A stretch of DNA of 13,699 bases from Paludibacteraceae bacterium (GTDB taxonomy: Bacteria > Bacteroidota > Bacteroidia > Bacteroidales > Paludibacteraceae). The position numbers and the translations under genes are program-made. Location: NCBI GenBank assembly GCA_017960065.1, contig JAGCZK010000074.1:1-13699 (forward strand), read 5' to 3'. The notes under the pieces were generated by a model. The model was given only the letters and a program-made list of their open reading frames with translations, searched no databases and was not told the DNA's origin. Of this stretch, positions 1 through 6,483 are shown piece by piece (position 1 is the first letter of the stretch; the number at the start of each line of letters is the position of its first letter).

Positions 1-81
1 GAATACTGGAAATTATTGGATAGAATTTGCGAAGTAACCTGATACAAACAACTTAATTCTTAATTTTTAAAACAAAACACT

Positions 82-501
82 ATGTCTGTAAACAAAGTTA
101 TTTTAGTAGGCAATGTGGGAGCAGATCCCGAAGTACGTTATCTCGACAACCACGTTGCCGTGGCAAATTTCAATTTAGCAACCACCGAACGCGGTTACAC
201 CACCTCGAGCGGCGTTACCGTTCCCGAACGGACCGAATGGCACCGCATCGTATTGTGGAGAGGCCTGGCCGAAACCGCGGAAAAATACGTACACAAAGGC
301 TCGCAACTGTACATCGAGGGCCGCATCCAATCGCGCACCTTCAAGAACAAGGAAGGACAAGAACGCACGGTTGTGGAGATTTTGGCCGACACCATGCAAC
401 TTTTGGGTCGCCGCAATGACAACGGAGGCAGCGACAATGCTGTTCGCGACACGGCCGCACCTGCTGCCGAAGCCCCCGAAGACGGCAACACGCCGTTCTA
501 A
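82..501 (+). CDS. ssb: Single-stranded DNA-binding protein
   Basis: Encodes a 139-residue SSB, the protein that coats single-stranded DNA in replication, recombination and repair, normally as a tetramer. The OB fold fills residues 1-110: the start MSVNKVILVGNVGADPEVRY, the central TEWHRIVLWRGLAETAEKYVHKG and the strand KGSQLYIEGRIQSRTF are all classic SSB. Residues 111-132 form the usual low-complexity linker rich in Ala, Asp and Asn. The C-terminal tip reads EDGNTPF: the final Pro-Phe that partner proteins grip is present, but the tip is less acidic than the DDLPF or DDIPF usual in the family. The ATG at 82 begins the conserved N-terminus exactly and has no Shine-Dalgarno before it. The gene stands alone and ends 26 nt before a strong hairpin terminator. 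Family assignment is certain; whether it is the only SSB of the genome cannot be told. Confidence 0.97.
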   Translation: MSVNKVILVGNVGADPEVRYLDNHVAVANFNLATTERGYTTSSGVTVPERTEWHRIVLWRGLAETAEKYVHKGSQLYIEGRIQSRTFKNKEGQERTVVEILADTMQLLGRRNDNGGSDNAVRDTAAPAAEAPEDGNTPF

Positions 502-526
502 CAAACACCGGTTATTTCGCAAATAA

Positions 527-554
527 AAAGGGAACCCCAAACGGGGTTCCCTTT
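527..554. terminator. Bidirectional intrinsic terminator between ssb and nagB
   Basis: A perfect 12-bp inverted repeat (AAAGGGAACCCC at 527-538 pairing with GGGGTTCCCTTT at 543-554) closes a 4-nt loop, AAAC. Read on the minus strand it is followed by the T-rich run TTATTT; on the plus strand by CGTTTGAT. It lies in the 73-nt gap between two convergent genes, so it most likely ends both ssb and nagB transcripts. The T-tract is better on the nagB side. Confidence 0.9.
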
Positions 555-574
555 CGTTTGATATGGGGGGCGTG

Positions 575-1387
575 TTATTTCAATAAGGACTTGGGACAAA
601 GGTTGTCTTTTTCGATGTCTTTGAAATAGCGGTATGTGCCGACCTTCAGCTCTTCGGTAGCCGCATCGTCGCAAACGATAATGCCTTTGGGATGCAGTTG
701 CAGTGCGCTAACCGTGCACATGTGGCTGACTCCGCCTTCGACGGCAGCGGCCAGCGCACGGGCCTTGGCGTGACCGTTAACAATGATCAGCACCTCGCGG
801 GCGTCCAAAACAGTTCCGACGCCGACGGTCAGTGCCGTACGGGGAACCTTGTTGACGTCGCCCTCGAAAAAGCGCGAGTTGGCGATGATGGTGTCGGTTG
901 TCAGCGATTTGACACGCGTGCGCGACTGCAGGGAAGAACCCGGCTCGTTGAAGGCGATGTGGCCGTCGGGACCGATACCGCCCAAGAACAAGTCGATTCC
1001 GCCAGCCTTGGCGATGGCTGCCTCGTAGGCGGCACATTCGGCTTCGAGGTCGGGGGCGTTGCCGTTGAGGATGTGGACGTTCTCTTTTTGGATGTCGATG
1101 TGGTTGAAGAAATTGTTCCACATAAACGAGTGATAGCTTTCGGGATGATCCTTCGGCAGGTTCACGTATTCGTCCATATTGAAGGTGATGACATGCTTAA
1201 ACGATATCACTCCTTTTTTGTTCAGTTCAATCAGGGCTTTGTACATTCCCAACGGTGACGATCCGGTCGGAAGGCCCAACACAAACGGTTTGGCTGCGGT
1301 CGGTTTTGCCGCGAGGATTTTGCTGGCCACATAGTTGGCCGCCCATTGCGACACTTGCGCATAATCGGGTTCAATAATGACTCTCAT
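575..1387 (-). CDS. nagB: Glucosamine-6-phosphate deaminase
   Basis: Encodes a 270-residue NagB, which converts glucosamine 6-phosphate to fructose 6-phosphate plus ammonia, the last step in bringing amino sugars into glycolysis. It aligns almost residue for residue with the E. coli enzyme (266 residues). The phosphate loop LGLPTGSSP is at 37-45, NMDEYV at 70-75 holds the catalytic Asp72, and GPDGHIAFNEPGSS at 139-152 holds Asp141, His143 and Glu148. Residues tied in E. coli to allosteric activation by GlcNAc-6-phosphate are also present (Arg158, Lys160, Tyr254), so allosteric control may be kept. The open frame runs upstream to 1666, but the family N-terminus (MRVIIEPDYAQV) starts at 1387, and the extra stretch covers the promoter region and the start of holB on the other strand. 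No nagA or sugar transporter gene is next to it. Confidence 0.97.
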   Translation of the reverse strand: MRVIIEPDYAQVSQWAANYVASKILAAKPTAAKPFVLGLPTGSSPLGMYKALIELNKKGVISFKHVITFNMDEYVNLPKDHPESYHSFMWNNFFNHIDIQKENVHILNGNAPDLEAECAAYEAAIAKAGGIDLFLGGIGPDGHIAFNEPGSSLQSRTRVKSLTTDTIIANSRFFEGDVNKVPRTALTVGVGTVLDAREVLIIVNGHAKARALAAAVEGGVSHMCTVSALQLHPKGIIVCDDAATEELKVGTYRYFKDIEKDNLCPKSLLK

Positions 1388-1410
1388 AATATAGTTTTTA
1401 TGTTCTGCCG

Positions 1411-1441
1411 CAAAAATAATGAAAATAACAAACAATTGTAA
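1411..1441 (-). promoter_or_regulatory. Predicted nagB promoter (Bacteroidota -33/-7 type)
   Basis: On the minus strand the box TATTTTTG (plus coordinates 1411-1418) matches the Bacteroidota -7 consensus TAnnTTTG exactly. Nineteen nt further upstream lies TTAC (1438-1441), only a half match to the -33 TTTG. The predicted transcript start lies within about 20 nt of the nagB ATG at 1387. No operator palindrome was recognised. The -7 box is seen directly; promoter activity is inferred. Confidence 0.5.
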
Positions 1442-1531
1442 GCATACCGGCCATTTTTGCTTAATTTTTTCAAAGACAACCACCGTGTACCGGGCCGGCA
1501 AAACTGTCCTGCCGATTTCGAAAAAAAACGA

Positions 1532-1562
1532 TTCGGATTTCGCTAAAAAATACTTATCTTTG
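1532..1562 (+). promoter_or_regulatory. Predicted holB operon promoter (Bacteroidota -33/-7 type)
   Basis: TTCG (1532-1535) is followed after exactly 19 nt by TATCTTTG (1555-1562), a perfect -7 TAnnTTTG with a three-of-four -33. The box is extended to TATCTTTGCAG, the same 11 nt as in the internal promoter inside mrp. The holB ATG at 1580 is only 17 nt past the box, so the 5' leader would be about a dozen nt or less, which also supports that ATG as the true start. Confidence 0.7.
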
Positions 1563-1579
1563 CAGTTTATTGGTATCGT

Positions 1580-2671
1580 ATGCAATTTAAGGATGTTATC
1601 GGTCAGGAAACACTCAAAAAGCACCTGCTCAAGAGTGTGAAGGAAGGACGGATCCCGCACGCCCACCTGTTATGGGAGTCGGAGGGATACGGCGCTTTCC
1701 CTTTGGCCCTGGCCTACGCCCAATACCTCAACTGCCATCACCGCACCGAAACGGATTCGTGCGGCGAGTGCCCCTCGTGCCGGCAGTTTTCCAACCTGGC
1801 GCATCCCGACCTGCATTTCATCTTCCCGTTTGCCGCAGACAAACCTCAAGACGCCCGTTGCGACCAGATGCTGCCCACCTGGCGCGAGTTTGTCAAAGCC
1901 CAACCCTATTTCGGCCTGCGCCAATGGATGGCCTATACGGGCGAGACGACCAAAAAAGGAATGATTTACAGCAACGAAAGCGAGGTGCTGTTGTCCAAAC
2001 TCCAGCTCAAAAGCTACGAGGCCGACTACAAAACCATCCTCATCTGGCTGCCCGAGACGATGAACGCCAGCTGCAGCAACAAACTGCTCAAAATCTTGGA
2101 AGAGCCGCCAGCCGGAACGGTTTTCCTGCTGGTGAGCGAACATCCCGAACAACTGTTACAGACCGTGGTGTCGCGGACGCAGATGTTGCGGGTGGGCCCT
2201 GTCGATGCCGAAAGCATGTCGCAACACTTCAGCCCCGAAATCGTCCACTTGGCTGGAGGCAGCGTCACGCAGGCCCGGCAGCTGGTCGGCGACGAAGGCG
2301 AAAACCGAGCCTACTTTGAGCTGTACCGCCAGCTGATGAACTGTGTGGTCACCAAAAACCTGGTGGCGCTCAAATCCTGGTCGGAGCAACTGGCCGGCAG
2401 CGGACGCGAACAAATCGCCGGGTTTCTGGAATATGCGCAACACCTGACCCGCGAGGCGTTCATCCGTAATTTGAACAACGAACAGCTTTCGTATTACAAT
2501 CCCTACGAAAACGAATTCTTACAAAAATTCATGCGCTGCATCCATACCGGAAACATCGAAAGAGTAAGCGAAGAATGGACCCGTGCCCACCGCGAAATCG
2601 GGCAAAACGCCAATTCCAAACTGGTGCTCTTCGACTTGGGGCTGCAGTTGCTGACACAAATAAAACTATAG
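1580..2671 (+). CDS. holB: DNA polymerase III, delta-prime clamp-loader subunit
   Basis: A 363-residue AAA+-fold protein of the delta-prime type, part of the clamp loader that places the sliding clamp on primed DNA. The N-terminus (DVIGQETLKKHLLKSVKEGR, residues 5-24, then PHAHLL) is typical of DnaX/HolB. The P-loop position reads WESEGYGAFPLALA (32-45) with no GKT/GKS lysine, as expected for a delta-prime subunit that does not bind ATP productively. Four cysteines, Cys52, Cys61, Cys64 and Cys67 (CGECPSC), form the zinc module. NKLLKILEEPPAGTVFLLVSE (about 167-187) is the conserved sensor-1 region, and SRTQ stands where many relatives have SRCQ. First gene of the long plus-strand unit; its TAG is 2 nt before the ricT ATG. 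The holB-ricT pairing is also found in Bacillus (holB-yaaT), which strengthens both calls. Confidence 0.93.
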   Translation: MQFKDVIGQETLKKHLLKSVKEGRIPHAHLLWESEGYGAFPLALAYAQYLNCHHRTETDSCGECPSCRQFSNLAHPDLHFIFPFAADKPQDARCDQMLPTWREFVKAQPYFGLRQWMAYTGETTKKGMIYSNESEVLLSKLQLKSYEADYKTILIWLPETMNASCSNKLLKILEEPPAGTVFLLVSEHPEQLLQTVVSRTQMLRVGPVDAESMSQHFSPEIVHLAGGSVTQARQLVGDEGENRAYFELYRQLMNCVVTKNLVALKSWSEQLAGSGREQIAGFLEYAQHLTREAFIRNLNNEQLSYYNPYENEFLQKFMRCIHTGNIERVSEEWTRAHREIGQNANSKLVLFDLGLQLLTQIKL

Positions 2672-2673
2672 CT

Positions 2674-3849
2674 ATGGATTATACACTGGATAAAGGAAAC
2701 TGCCGGCTGACAGCCGCAGGCTGCAAAAAGAACTCGAACCAGATGCTCAGCGTTTACGACTGGCTCGCCGATATCCCCGTGGATATGGAGACCTGCCGCT
2801 ACGTCGAAGTGCAGTTCAAGAACACCCGCAAGGGCTATTACCTCAACGCCAACGACATTCCGCTCGAAAAGGGAGACATTGTGGCCGTGGAGTCATCGCC
2901 CGGACACGACATCGGCACGGTAACCCTGCAAGGCTACCTGGTGGCCCTGCAAATGAAGAAAAACGGTTTTGACCCCAAAAAGACCGAGGTCAAACGCATC
3001 TACCGCAAAGCGCGCCAAACCGACATCGACAAGTGGATGGAGTCGAAAGCCAAAGAACACGACGCCATGCTGCGCTCGCGCAAAATCGCCAAGGACCTGC
3101 ATCTCGACATGAAGATCGGCGACGTGGAATATCAGGGCGACGGCAACAAGGCCATCTTTTACTACATCGCCGACGAACGCGTCGATTTCCGCCAGCTCAT
3201 CAAGGTGTTGGCCGAAGCCTTCGGCGTCCGCATCGAGATGAAACAGATCGGAGCCCGTCAGGAGGCCGGACGTATCGGCGGCACGGGGCCCTGCGGCCGC
3301 GAATTGTGCTGCTCGACCTTTTTGAGCAGCTTCCAGTCGGTGGTCACCAACGCCGCCCGGGTGCAAGACCTGTCGATGAACCCGCAGAAACTGGCCGGCC
3401 AATGCGCCAAGCTGAAATGCTGCCTCAACTTTGAGCTGGACAACTACATCGAGGCCATCAAGGAGTTTCCCGACCGCAACATCGTGCTCGAAACCCAGAA
3501 CGCCCCGTACTACTTCTTCAAACTCGACGCCTTTGCCCGCAAGATGACCTATTCGACCGCACCGCATGCGCCGCAGAACCTGGTGGAGATTTCGCTCGAC
3601 CGGGCCAAGGAAGTCATCGCCCTCAACAAAAACGGCGAAAAACCCGAATCGCTCGACAACAAGAAACCCGCCGCAGCCGCTCCCATCGGCTTTGCCACCT
3701 CGGTCGGAGAAGGCAGTCTGACGCGTTTCGACAAAAAGAAAAAGAAGAAAAACCACCACGGCCGGAAAAACAACGGGAATCGCGAAGGCGGCCAACGCCC
3801 GTCAAACGAAAACCGCCGCCCTAAAAACGACGCTCATGAAAACCAATAG
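2674..3849 (+). CDS. ricT: PSP1-domain protein, RicT/YaaT-like
   Basis: A 391-residue PSP1-domain protein. The PSP1 core spans roughly residues 40-270 and carries two cysteine motifs, GPCGRELCC (Cys207, 212, 213) and GQCAKLKCC (Cys244, 249, 250), characteristic of RicT. In Bacillus, RicT with RicA and RicF forms an Fe-S complex that helps RNase Y mature mRNA; neither partner is in this window, so that role here is an inference. It is longer than Bacillus RicT (about 275 residues): it adds an N-terminal stretch with Cys10, Cys17 and Cys41, and a low-complexity, very basic tail (about 320-391) with six lysines in a row at 354-359, which suggests RNA or ribosome contact. The frame is open from 2575, but the ATG at 2674, 2 nt after holB, begins the family-like protein. 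The last 14 nt overlap gldH. Adjacency to gldH is common in the phylum. Confidence 0.85.
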   Translation: MDYTLDKGNCRLTAAGCKKNSNQMLSVYDWLADIPVDMETCRYVEVQFKNTRKGYYLNANDIPLEKGDIVAVESSPGHDIGTVTLQGYLVALQMKKNGFDPKKTEVKRIYRKARQTDIDKWMESKAKEHDAMLRSRKIAKDLHLDMKIGDVEYQGDGNKAIFYYIADERVDFRQLIKVLAEAFGVRIEMKQIGARQEAGRIGGTGPCGRELCCSTFLSSFQSVVTNAARVQDLSMNPQKLAGQCAKLKCCLNFELDNYIEAIKEFPDRNIVLETQNAPYYFFKLDAFARKMTYSTAPHAPQNLVEISLDRAKEVIALNKNGEKPESLDNKKPAAAAPIGFATSVGEGSLTRFDKKKKKKNHHGRKNNGNREGGQRPSNENRRPKNDAHENQ

Positions 3850-4318
3850 CCTTTTTTTGACGCTGTCGGCGCTCGCTCTCTTGACCGCCTGCACCAACAA
3901 CTGCCTCTACAACGAATACCAGGAGGTGGATGCCGAGGGCTGGCACCAAGACTCCGCCCTGGTGTTTGAAGCGGACATCCAGGACACCGTCAGCCCGTGC
4001 GACCTGTTGTTGCAAATCCGCCATACCGAACGCTACCCCTACCAGAATTTCTGGTTGTTTGTCGATTCGCAATCGCCGGCCGGCATCGTGCAAAAAGACA
4101 CCCTTGAGTGTTACCTGGCCGACAATTCGGGCAAATGGCTGGGCCAACGCTATTTCAGCCTGCACGAAATGTCGATGCTCTACCTGCGAATCAAACGCTT
4201 CCCGACGACAGGCGTTTATCGCTTTCAGGTGTCGCAAGCCATGCGCGACGAGCAACTGACGGGCATCTCGAGCATCGGCCTGTGCATTCAAAAACGCTTG
4301 GAAGATGGGGAAGAATAA
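3836..4318 (+). CDS. gldH: Gliding-motility-type lipoprotein GldH
   Basis: A 160-residue lipoprotein. The signal peptide MKTNSLFLTLSALALLTAC ends in a lipobox with Cys19 as the acylated residue; no acidic surface-export signal follows, so an inner-leaflet (periplasm-facing) location is more likely than the cell surface. The mature part has the GldH pattern: a tryptophan and strand near 36-44, RHTERYPYQNFWLFVD at 62-77, DTLECYLAD then GKWLG at 88-103, and a C-terminal GVYRFQVSQAMRDEQLTGISS (126-146). In gliding Flavobacterium, GldH is one of the lipoproteins needed for gliding, but it is widespread in non-gliding Bacteroidales, so a broader envelope role is likely and motility should not be assumed. 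It overlaps ricT by 14 nt and trmB by 14 nt. Confidence 0.85.
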   Translation: MKTNSLFLTLSALALLTACTNNCLYNEYQEVDAEGWHQDSALVFEADIQDTVSPCDLLLQIRHTERYPYQNFWLFVDSQSPAGIVQKDTLECYLADNSGKWLGQRYFSLHEMSMLYLRIKRFPTTGVYRFQVSQAMRDEQLTGISSIGLCIQKRLEDGEE

Positions 4319-5069
4319 GCTGCAGAAGTTTGCCGAGATGGAAACCTACGAGCGGGTGTTCCAATACCCGTTCGCGCGTTTGCAGGCCGAAGGCGGATTT
4401 CCGCTCAAGGGCCAGTGGCACTCCGTGTTTGGCAACGACCGCCCCATCGTGTTGGAACTGGGGTGCGGCCGCGGTGAATATACCGTCGGGCTGGCCCGTC
4501 GTTTCGGGGAGAAAAACTTCATCGGCGTCGATATCAAGGGAGCGCGGATGTGGGCCGGAGCCAAGCAGTCGAACGAAGAGGGGCTGGGCAACGCCGCCTT
4601 TTTACGGACCGACATCGAACTCATCGACCGTTTTTTTGCACCGGGCGAAGTGAGTGAGATTTGGATCACCTTTCCTGACCCGCAGATGAAGAAAGTGCGC
4701 AAACGCCTGACTTCCACCCGTTTTCTCGAACTGTACCGACAGGTTCTGAAAGACGGCGGCCTGGTGCACCTCAAAACCGACAGCCCGTTTTTGTACACCT
4801 ACACCACCGCCCTGGTGCAGCTCAACCGCCTCCCCGTCTGCGAGCAGACGGCCGATTTGTACGGCCAGTCGCAGGCCAACGACATTCTGTCCATCAAAAC
4901 CTATTACGAACAGCAATGGCTCGACCGCGGACTCAGCATCAAATACCTGTGTTTCGGCCTTCCCCAAGCAGGGGGCTTGGCCGAACCCGACATCGAAATC
5001 GAGCCCGACAGCTACCGGAGTTTTAACCGTAGCCGCCGTAGCCAACCGTCTAACACATCGAACGCATGA
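4305..5069 (+). CDS. trmB: tRNA (guanine-46-N7)-methyltransferase
   Basis: A 254-residue class I SAM-dependent methyltransferase that makes m7G46 in the variable loop of tRNA. The SAM-binding motif VLELGCGRGEYTVGLA lies at 49-64, the ribose-binding acidic end GVDIKGARMW at 74-83, the family motif ITFPDPQMKKVRKRL at 121-135, LKTDSPFLY at 156-164 (Asp159), and the C-terminal TYYEQQWLDRGLSIKYLCF signature at 199-217. The N-terminus MGKNKLQKFAEM is typical of Bacteroidales TrmB and supports the ATG at 4305, inside the end of gldH. The last 20 or so residues are Ser/Arg/Asn-rich and poorly conserved. The TGA overlaps the mrp start as ATGA, pointing to coupled translation. Confidence 0.95.
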   Translation: MGKNKLQKFAEMETYERVFQYPFARLQAEGGFPLKGQWHSVFGNDRPIVLELGCGRGEYTVGLARRFGEKNFIGVDIKGARMWAGAKQSNEEGLGNAAFLRTDIELIDRFFAPGEVSEIWITFPDPQMKKVRKRLTSTRFLELYRQVLKDGGLVHLKTDSPFLYTYTTALVQLNRLPVCEQTADLYGQSQANDILSIKTYYEQQWLDRGLSIKYLCFGLPQAGGLAEPDIEIEPDSYRSFNRSRRSQPSNTSNA

Positions 5070-6130
5070 CACTCTACCCAAAACTCATTCTCGACGCCTT
5101 AGGCCACGTCAAATATCCCGCCACCGGACAAGACATCGTGTCGGCCGGCATGGTTGCCGACAATCTGCGCATCAACGGCATGTCGGTGTCATTTTCGCTG
5201 GTGCTCAAGCCCAACGACCCGCTGGCCAAATCGCTGGTCAAAGCCTGCGAACAGGCCATTCTGACCTACATCAGCCCCGAAGTGGACATCATCGGACACA
5301 TCAGCGTGGAGCATCCGGCCTCGGCCCAGCCTGCCGAAGAAAAGCCCGACGCAATGGCCCGTGTCAAATGCAAAATCGCCGTGTCTTCGGGCAAAGGCGG
5401 TGTGGGCAAATCGACCGTATCCGCCAATTTGGCCGTGGCGCTGGCCAAGCAAGGCTACAAAGTAGGCTTGCTTGACGCCGACATCTACGGTCCCTCCATC
5501 CCCAAGATGTTCGGCATCGAGGGCGAACGCCCGGTTGCCGACGACCAGGGCCTCATCGTCCCCATCGAAAAGTACGGGGTCAAAATTCTGTCCATCGGGT
5601 TTTTCGTAGATGCGGCCAGCGCCATTGTATGGCGCGGCGCCATGGCCAGCAACGCCATCAAGCAACTCATCACCGAAGCCGCTTGGGGCGAGCTCGATTT
5701 CTTCTTGATCGACCTGCCTCCCGGCACGAGTGACATCCACCTGACATTGGTACAGAATTTGCAGTTGGACGGTGCCATCGTGGTCAGCACGCCACAGGCG
5801 GTTGCCCTGGCCGATGCAGTCAAAGGCATCGACATGTTCCGCAACCCGCAGGTCAACATCCCGATTTTGGGCATTGTCGAAAACATGGCCTGGTTCACGC
5901 CGGCCGAACTGCCCGACCACAAATACTACCTGTTTGGCAAAGAAGGCGCCAAGCGTCTGGCCGAGCGGGAGGGAATTGAACTGCTCGGACAGGTTCCCAT
6001 CGTGCAGAGCATCTGCGAATCGGGCGACCAAGGCAGTCCTATCGCCTTACAAAGCGATATCGTATCCGCAGTTTTTGTGGATATGGCAAAAAAAACTATC
6101 TTTGCAGAAACAATAAAAAACAAAGCATGA
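5066..6130 (+). CDS. mrp: Mrp/ApbC-family Fe-S cluster carrier ATPase
   Basis: A 354-residue Mrp/ApbC/NBP35-type P-loop ATPase that holds and passes on Fe-S clusters in the cytosol. Residues 1-85 are the N-terminal MIP18/DUF59 domain; a short linker leads to the ATPase with the deviant Walker A SSGKGGVGKST (107-117), DADIYGPSIPKMFG (137-150) and DLPPGTSD (216-223). The place where most family members carry the CxxC that binds the bridging cluster reads ENMAWFTPAELPDHKYYLFG (272-291), with no cysteine. The only cysteines are Cys61, Cys102 and Cys317. I recall the same substitution in other Bacteroidales Mrp proteins, so it is probably lineage-wide rather than damage. The Lys-rich C-terminal tail (341-354) overlaps a promoter in the DNA. 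ATGA overlaps join it to trmB and rsfS. Confidence 0.93.
   Translation: MTLYPKLILDALGHVKYPATGQDIVSAGMVADNLRINGMSVSFSLVLKPNDPLAKSLVKACEQAILTYISPEVDIIGHISVEHPASAQPAEEKPDAMARVKCKIAVSSGKGGVGKSTVSANLAVALAKQGYKVGLLDADIYGPSIPKMFGIEGERPVADDQGLIVPIEKYGVKILSIGFFVDAASAIVWRGAMASNAIKQLITEAAWGELDFFLIDLPPGTSDIHLTLVQNLQLDGAIVVSTPQAVALADAVKGIDMFRNPQVNIPILGIVENMAWFTPAELPDHKYYLFGKEGAKRLAEREGIELLGQVPIVQSICESGDQGSPIALQSDIVSAVFVDMAKKTIFAETIKNKA
6074..6104 (+). promoter_or_regulatory. Internal promoter for rsfS-ftsH-cdsA-psd within the mrp 3' end
   Basis: TTTG (6074-6077), exactly 19 nt, then TATCTTTG (6097-6104): a perfect match to the Bacteroidota housekeeping consensus TTTG-N19-TAnnTTTG. It lies inside mrp codons 337-347, and its -7 box ends 22 nt before the rsfS ATG at 6127. 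An A-rich stretch lies between the boxes. The -7 box shares its extended form TATCTTTGCAG with the holB promoter. It would let the ribosome-silencing, protease and lipid genes be transcribed apart from the upstream six genes... holB to mrp number five, so from those five. Pattern seen directly; activity inferred. Confidence 0.75.
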
Positions 6131-6483
6131 CAAAACAAGACTTGGTTCACACCATCATCGACGGAATTCAGGATTCGAAGGGTCTGAATATCGTTGTGGC
6201 GGATTTGAGCAAACTCGAAAATACCATCTGTAACTACATGATTATCTGCGAAGGCAACTCCAACACGCACGTCAATGCCTTGGCCACCAACTTGCGCGAA
6301 TACGTCCGCGAGCACCACGGCGAAAAGCCCATGGCCATGGAAGGGTTTGAAAACTGCGAATGGATTGTCCTCGACTACACCGACGTGATGGTACACGTCA
6401 TGCAACGCGCACCCCGGGCGTTTTTCGATTTGGAACACCTCTGGGAAGATGCCGATTTAACTCACATTGAAGACTTACTCTGA
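6127..6483 (+). CDS. rsfS: Ribosome silencing factor RsfS
   Basis: A 118-residue RsfS/Iojap protein. The family binds ribosomal protein uL14 on the large subunit and blocks joining of the subunits when nutrients run low. The whole length matches: LVHTIIDGIQDSKGLNIVVADLSKL at the front (quoted in part; residues 6-30), the core NYMIICEGNSNTHVNALA at 36-53, and the signature block EWIVLDYTDVMVHVM (78-92) followed by RAFFDLEHLWEDAD (97-110). The length is normal for the family. Its ATG overlaps the mrp stop (ATGA), and its TGA shares one base with the ftsH ATG (TGATG). It is the first gene after the internal promoter, so it could be made together with ftsH independently of the holB promoter. Confidence 0.95.
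   Translation: MTKQDLVHTIIDGIQDSKGLNIVVADLSKLENTICNYMIICEGNSNTHVNALATNLREYVREHHGEKPMAMEGFENCEWIVLDYTDVMVHVMQRAPRAFFDLEHLWEDADLTHIEDLL

Noticed and set aside
21..30. TAGAATTTGC as a possible ssb -7 promoter box
   Set aside because: The spacing inside the box is one base too long for TAnnTTTG and no TTTG lies at the right distance; it may also be coding sequence of an upstream gene.
1..42. Open frame at the left edge ending in TGA at 40-42 (possible tail of an upstream gene)
   Set aside because: Only 13 codons are visible and another frame also ends nearby (TAA at 34-36); not enough to call a gene or product.
1488..1515. Possible hairpin CGGCA...TGCCG in the nagB-holB gap
   Set aside because: Only a five-base stem with a loop of about ten and no T-tract; could be chance.
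1419..1640. Small plus-strand frame (73 codons) between nagB and holB
   Set aside because: Lies over two divergent promoters and overlaps holB in another frame; AT-rich and without recognisable motif.
1388..1666. Extended N-terminus of nagB (93 more codons on the minus strand)
   Set aside because: Covers the nagB promoter and the start of holB; the conserved NagB N-terminus begins at 1387.
2893..3795. Long minus-strand frame (300 codons) opposite ricT
   Set aside because: Antisense shadow of a well-supported gene, caused by GC-rich codon use; composition is not protein-like.
5189..6031. Long minus-strand frame (280 codons) opposite mrp
   Set aside because: Antisense shadow; mrp has all its family motifs on the plus strand.
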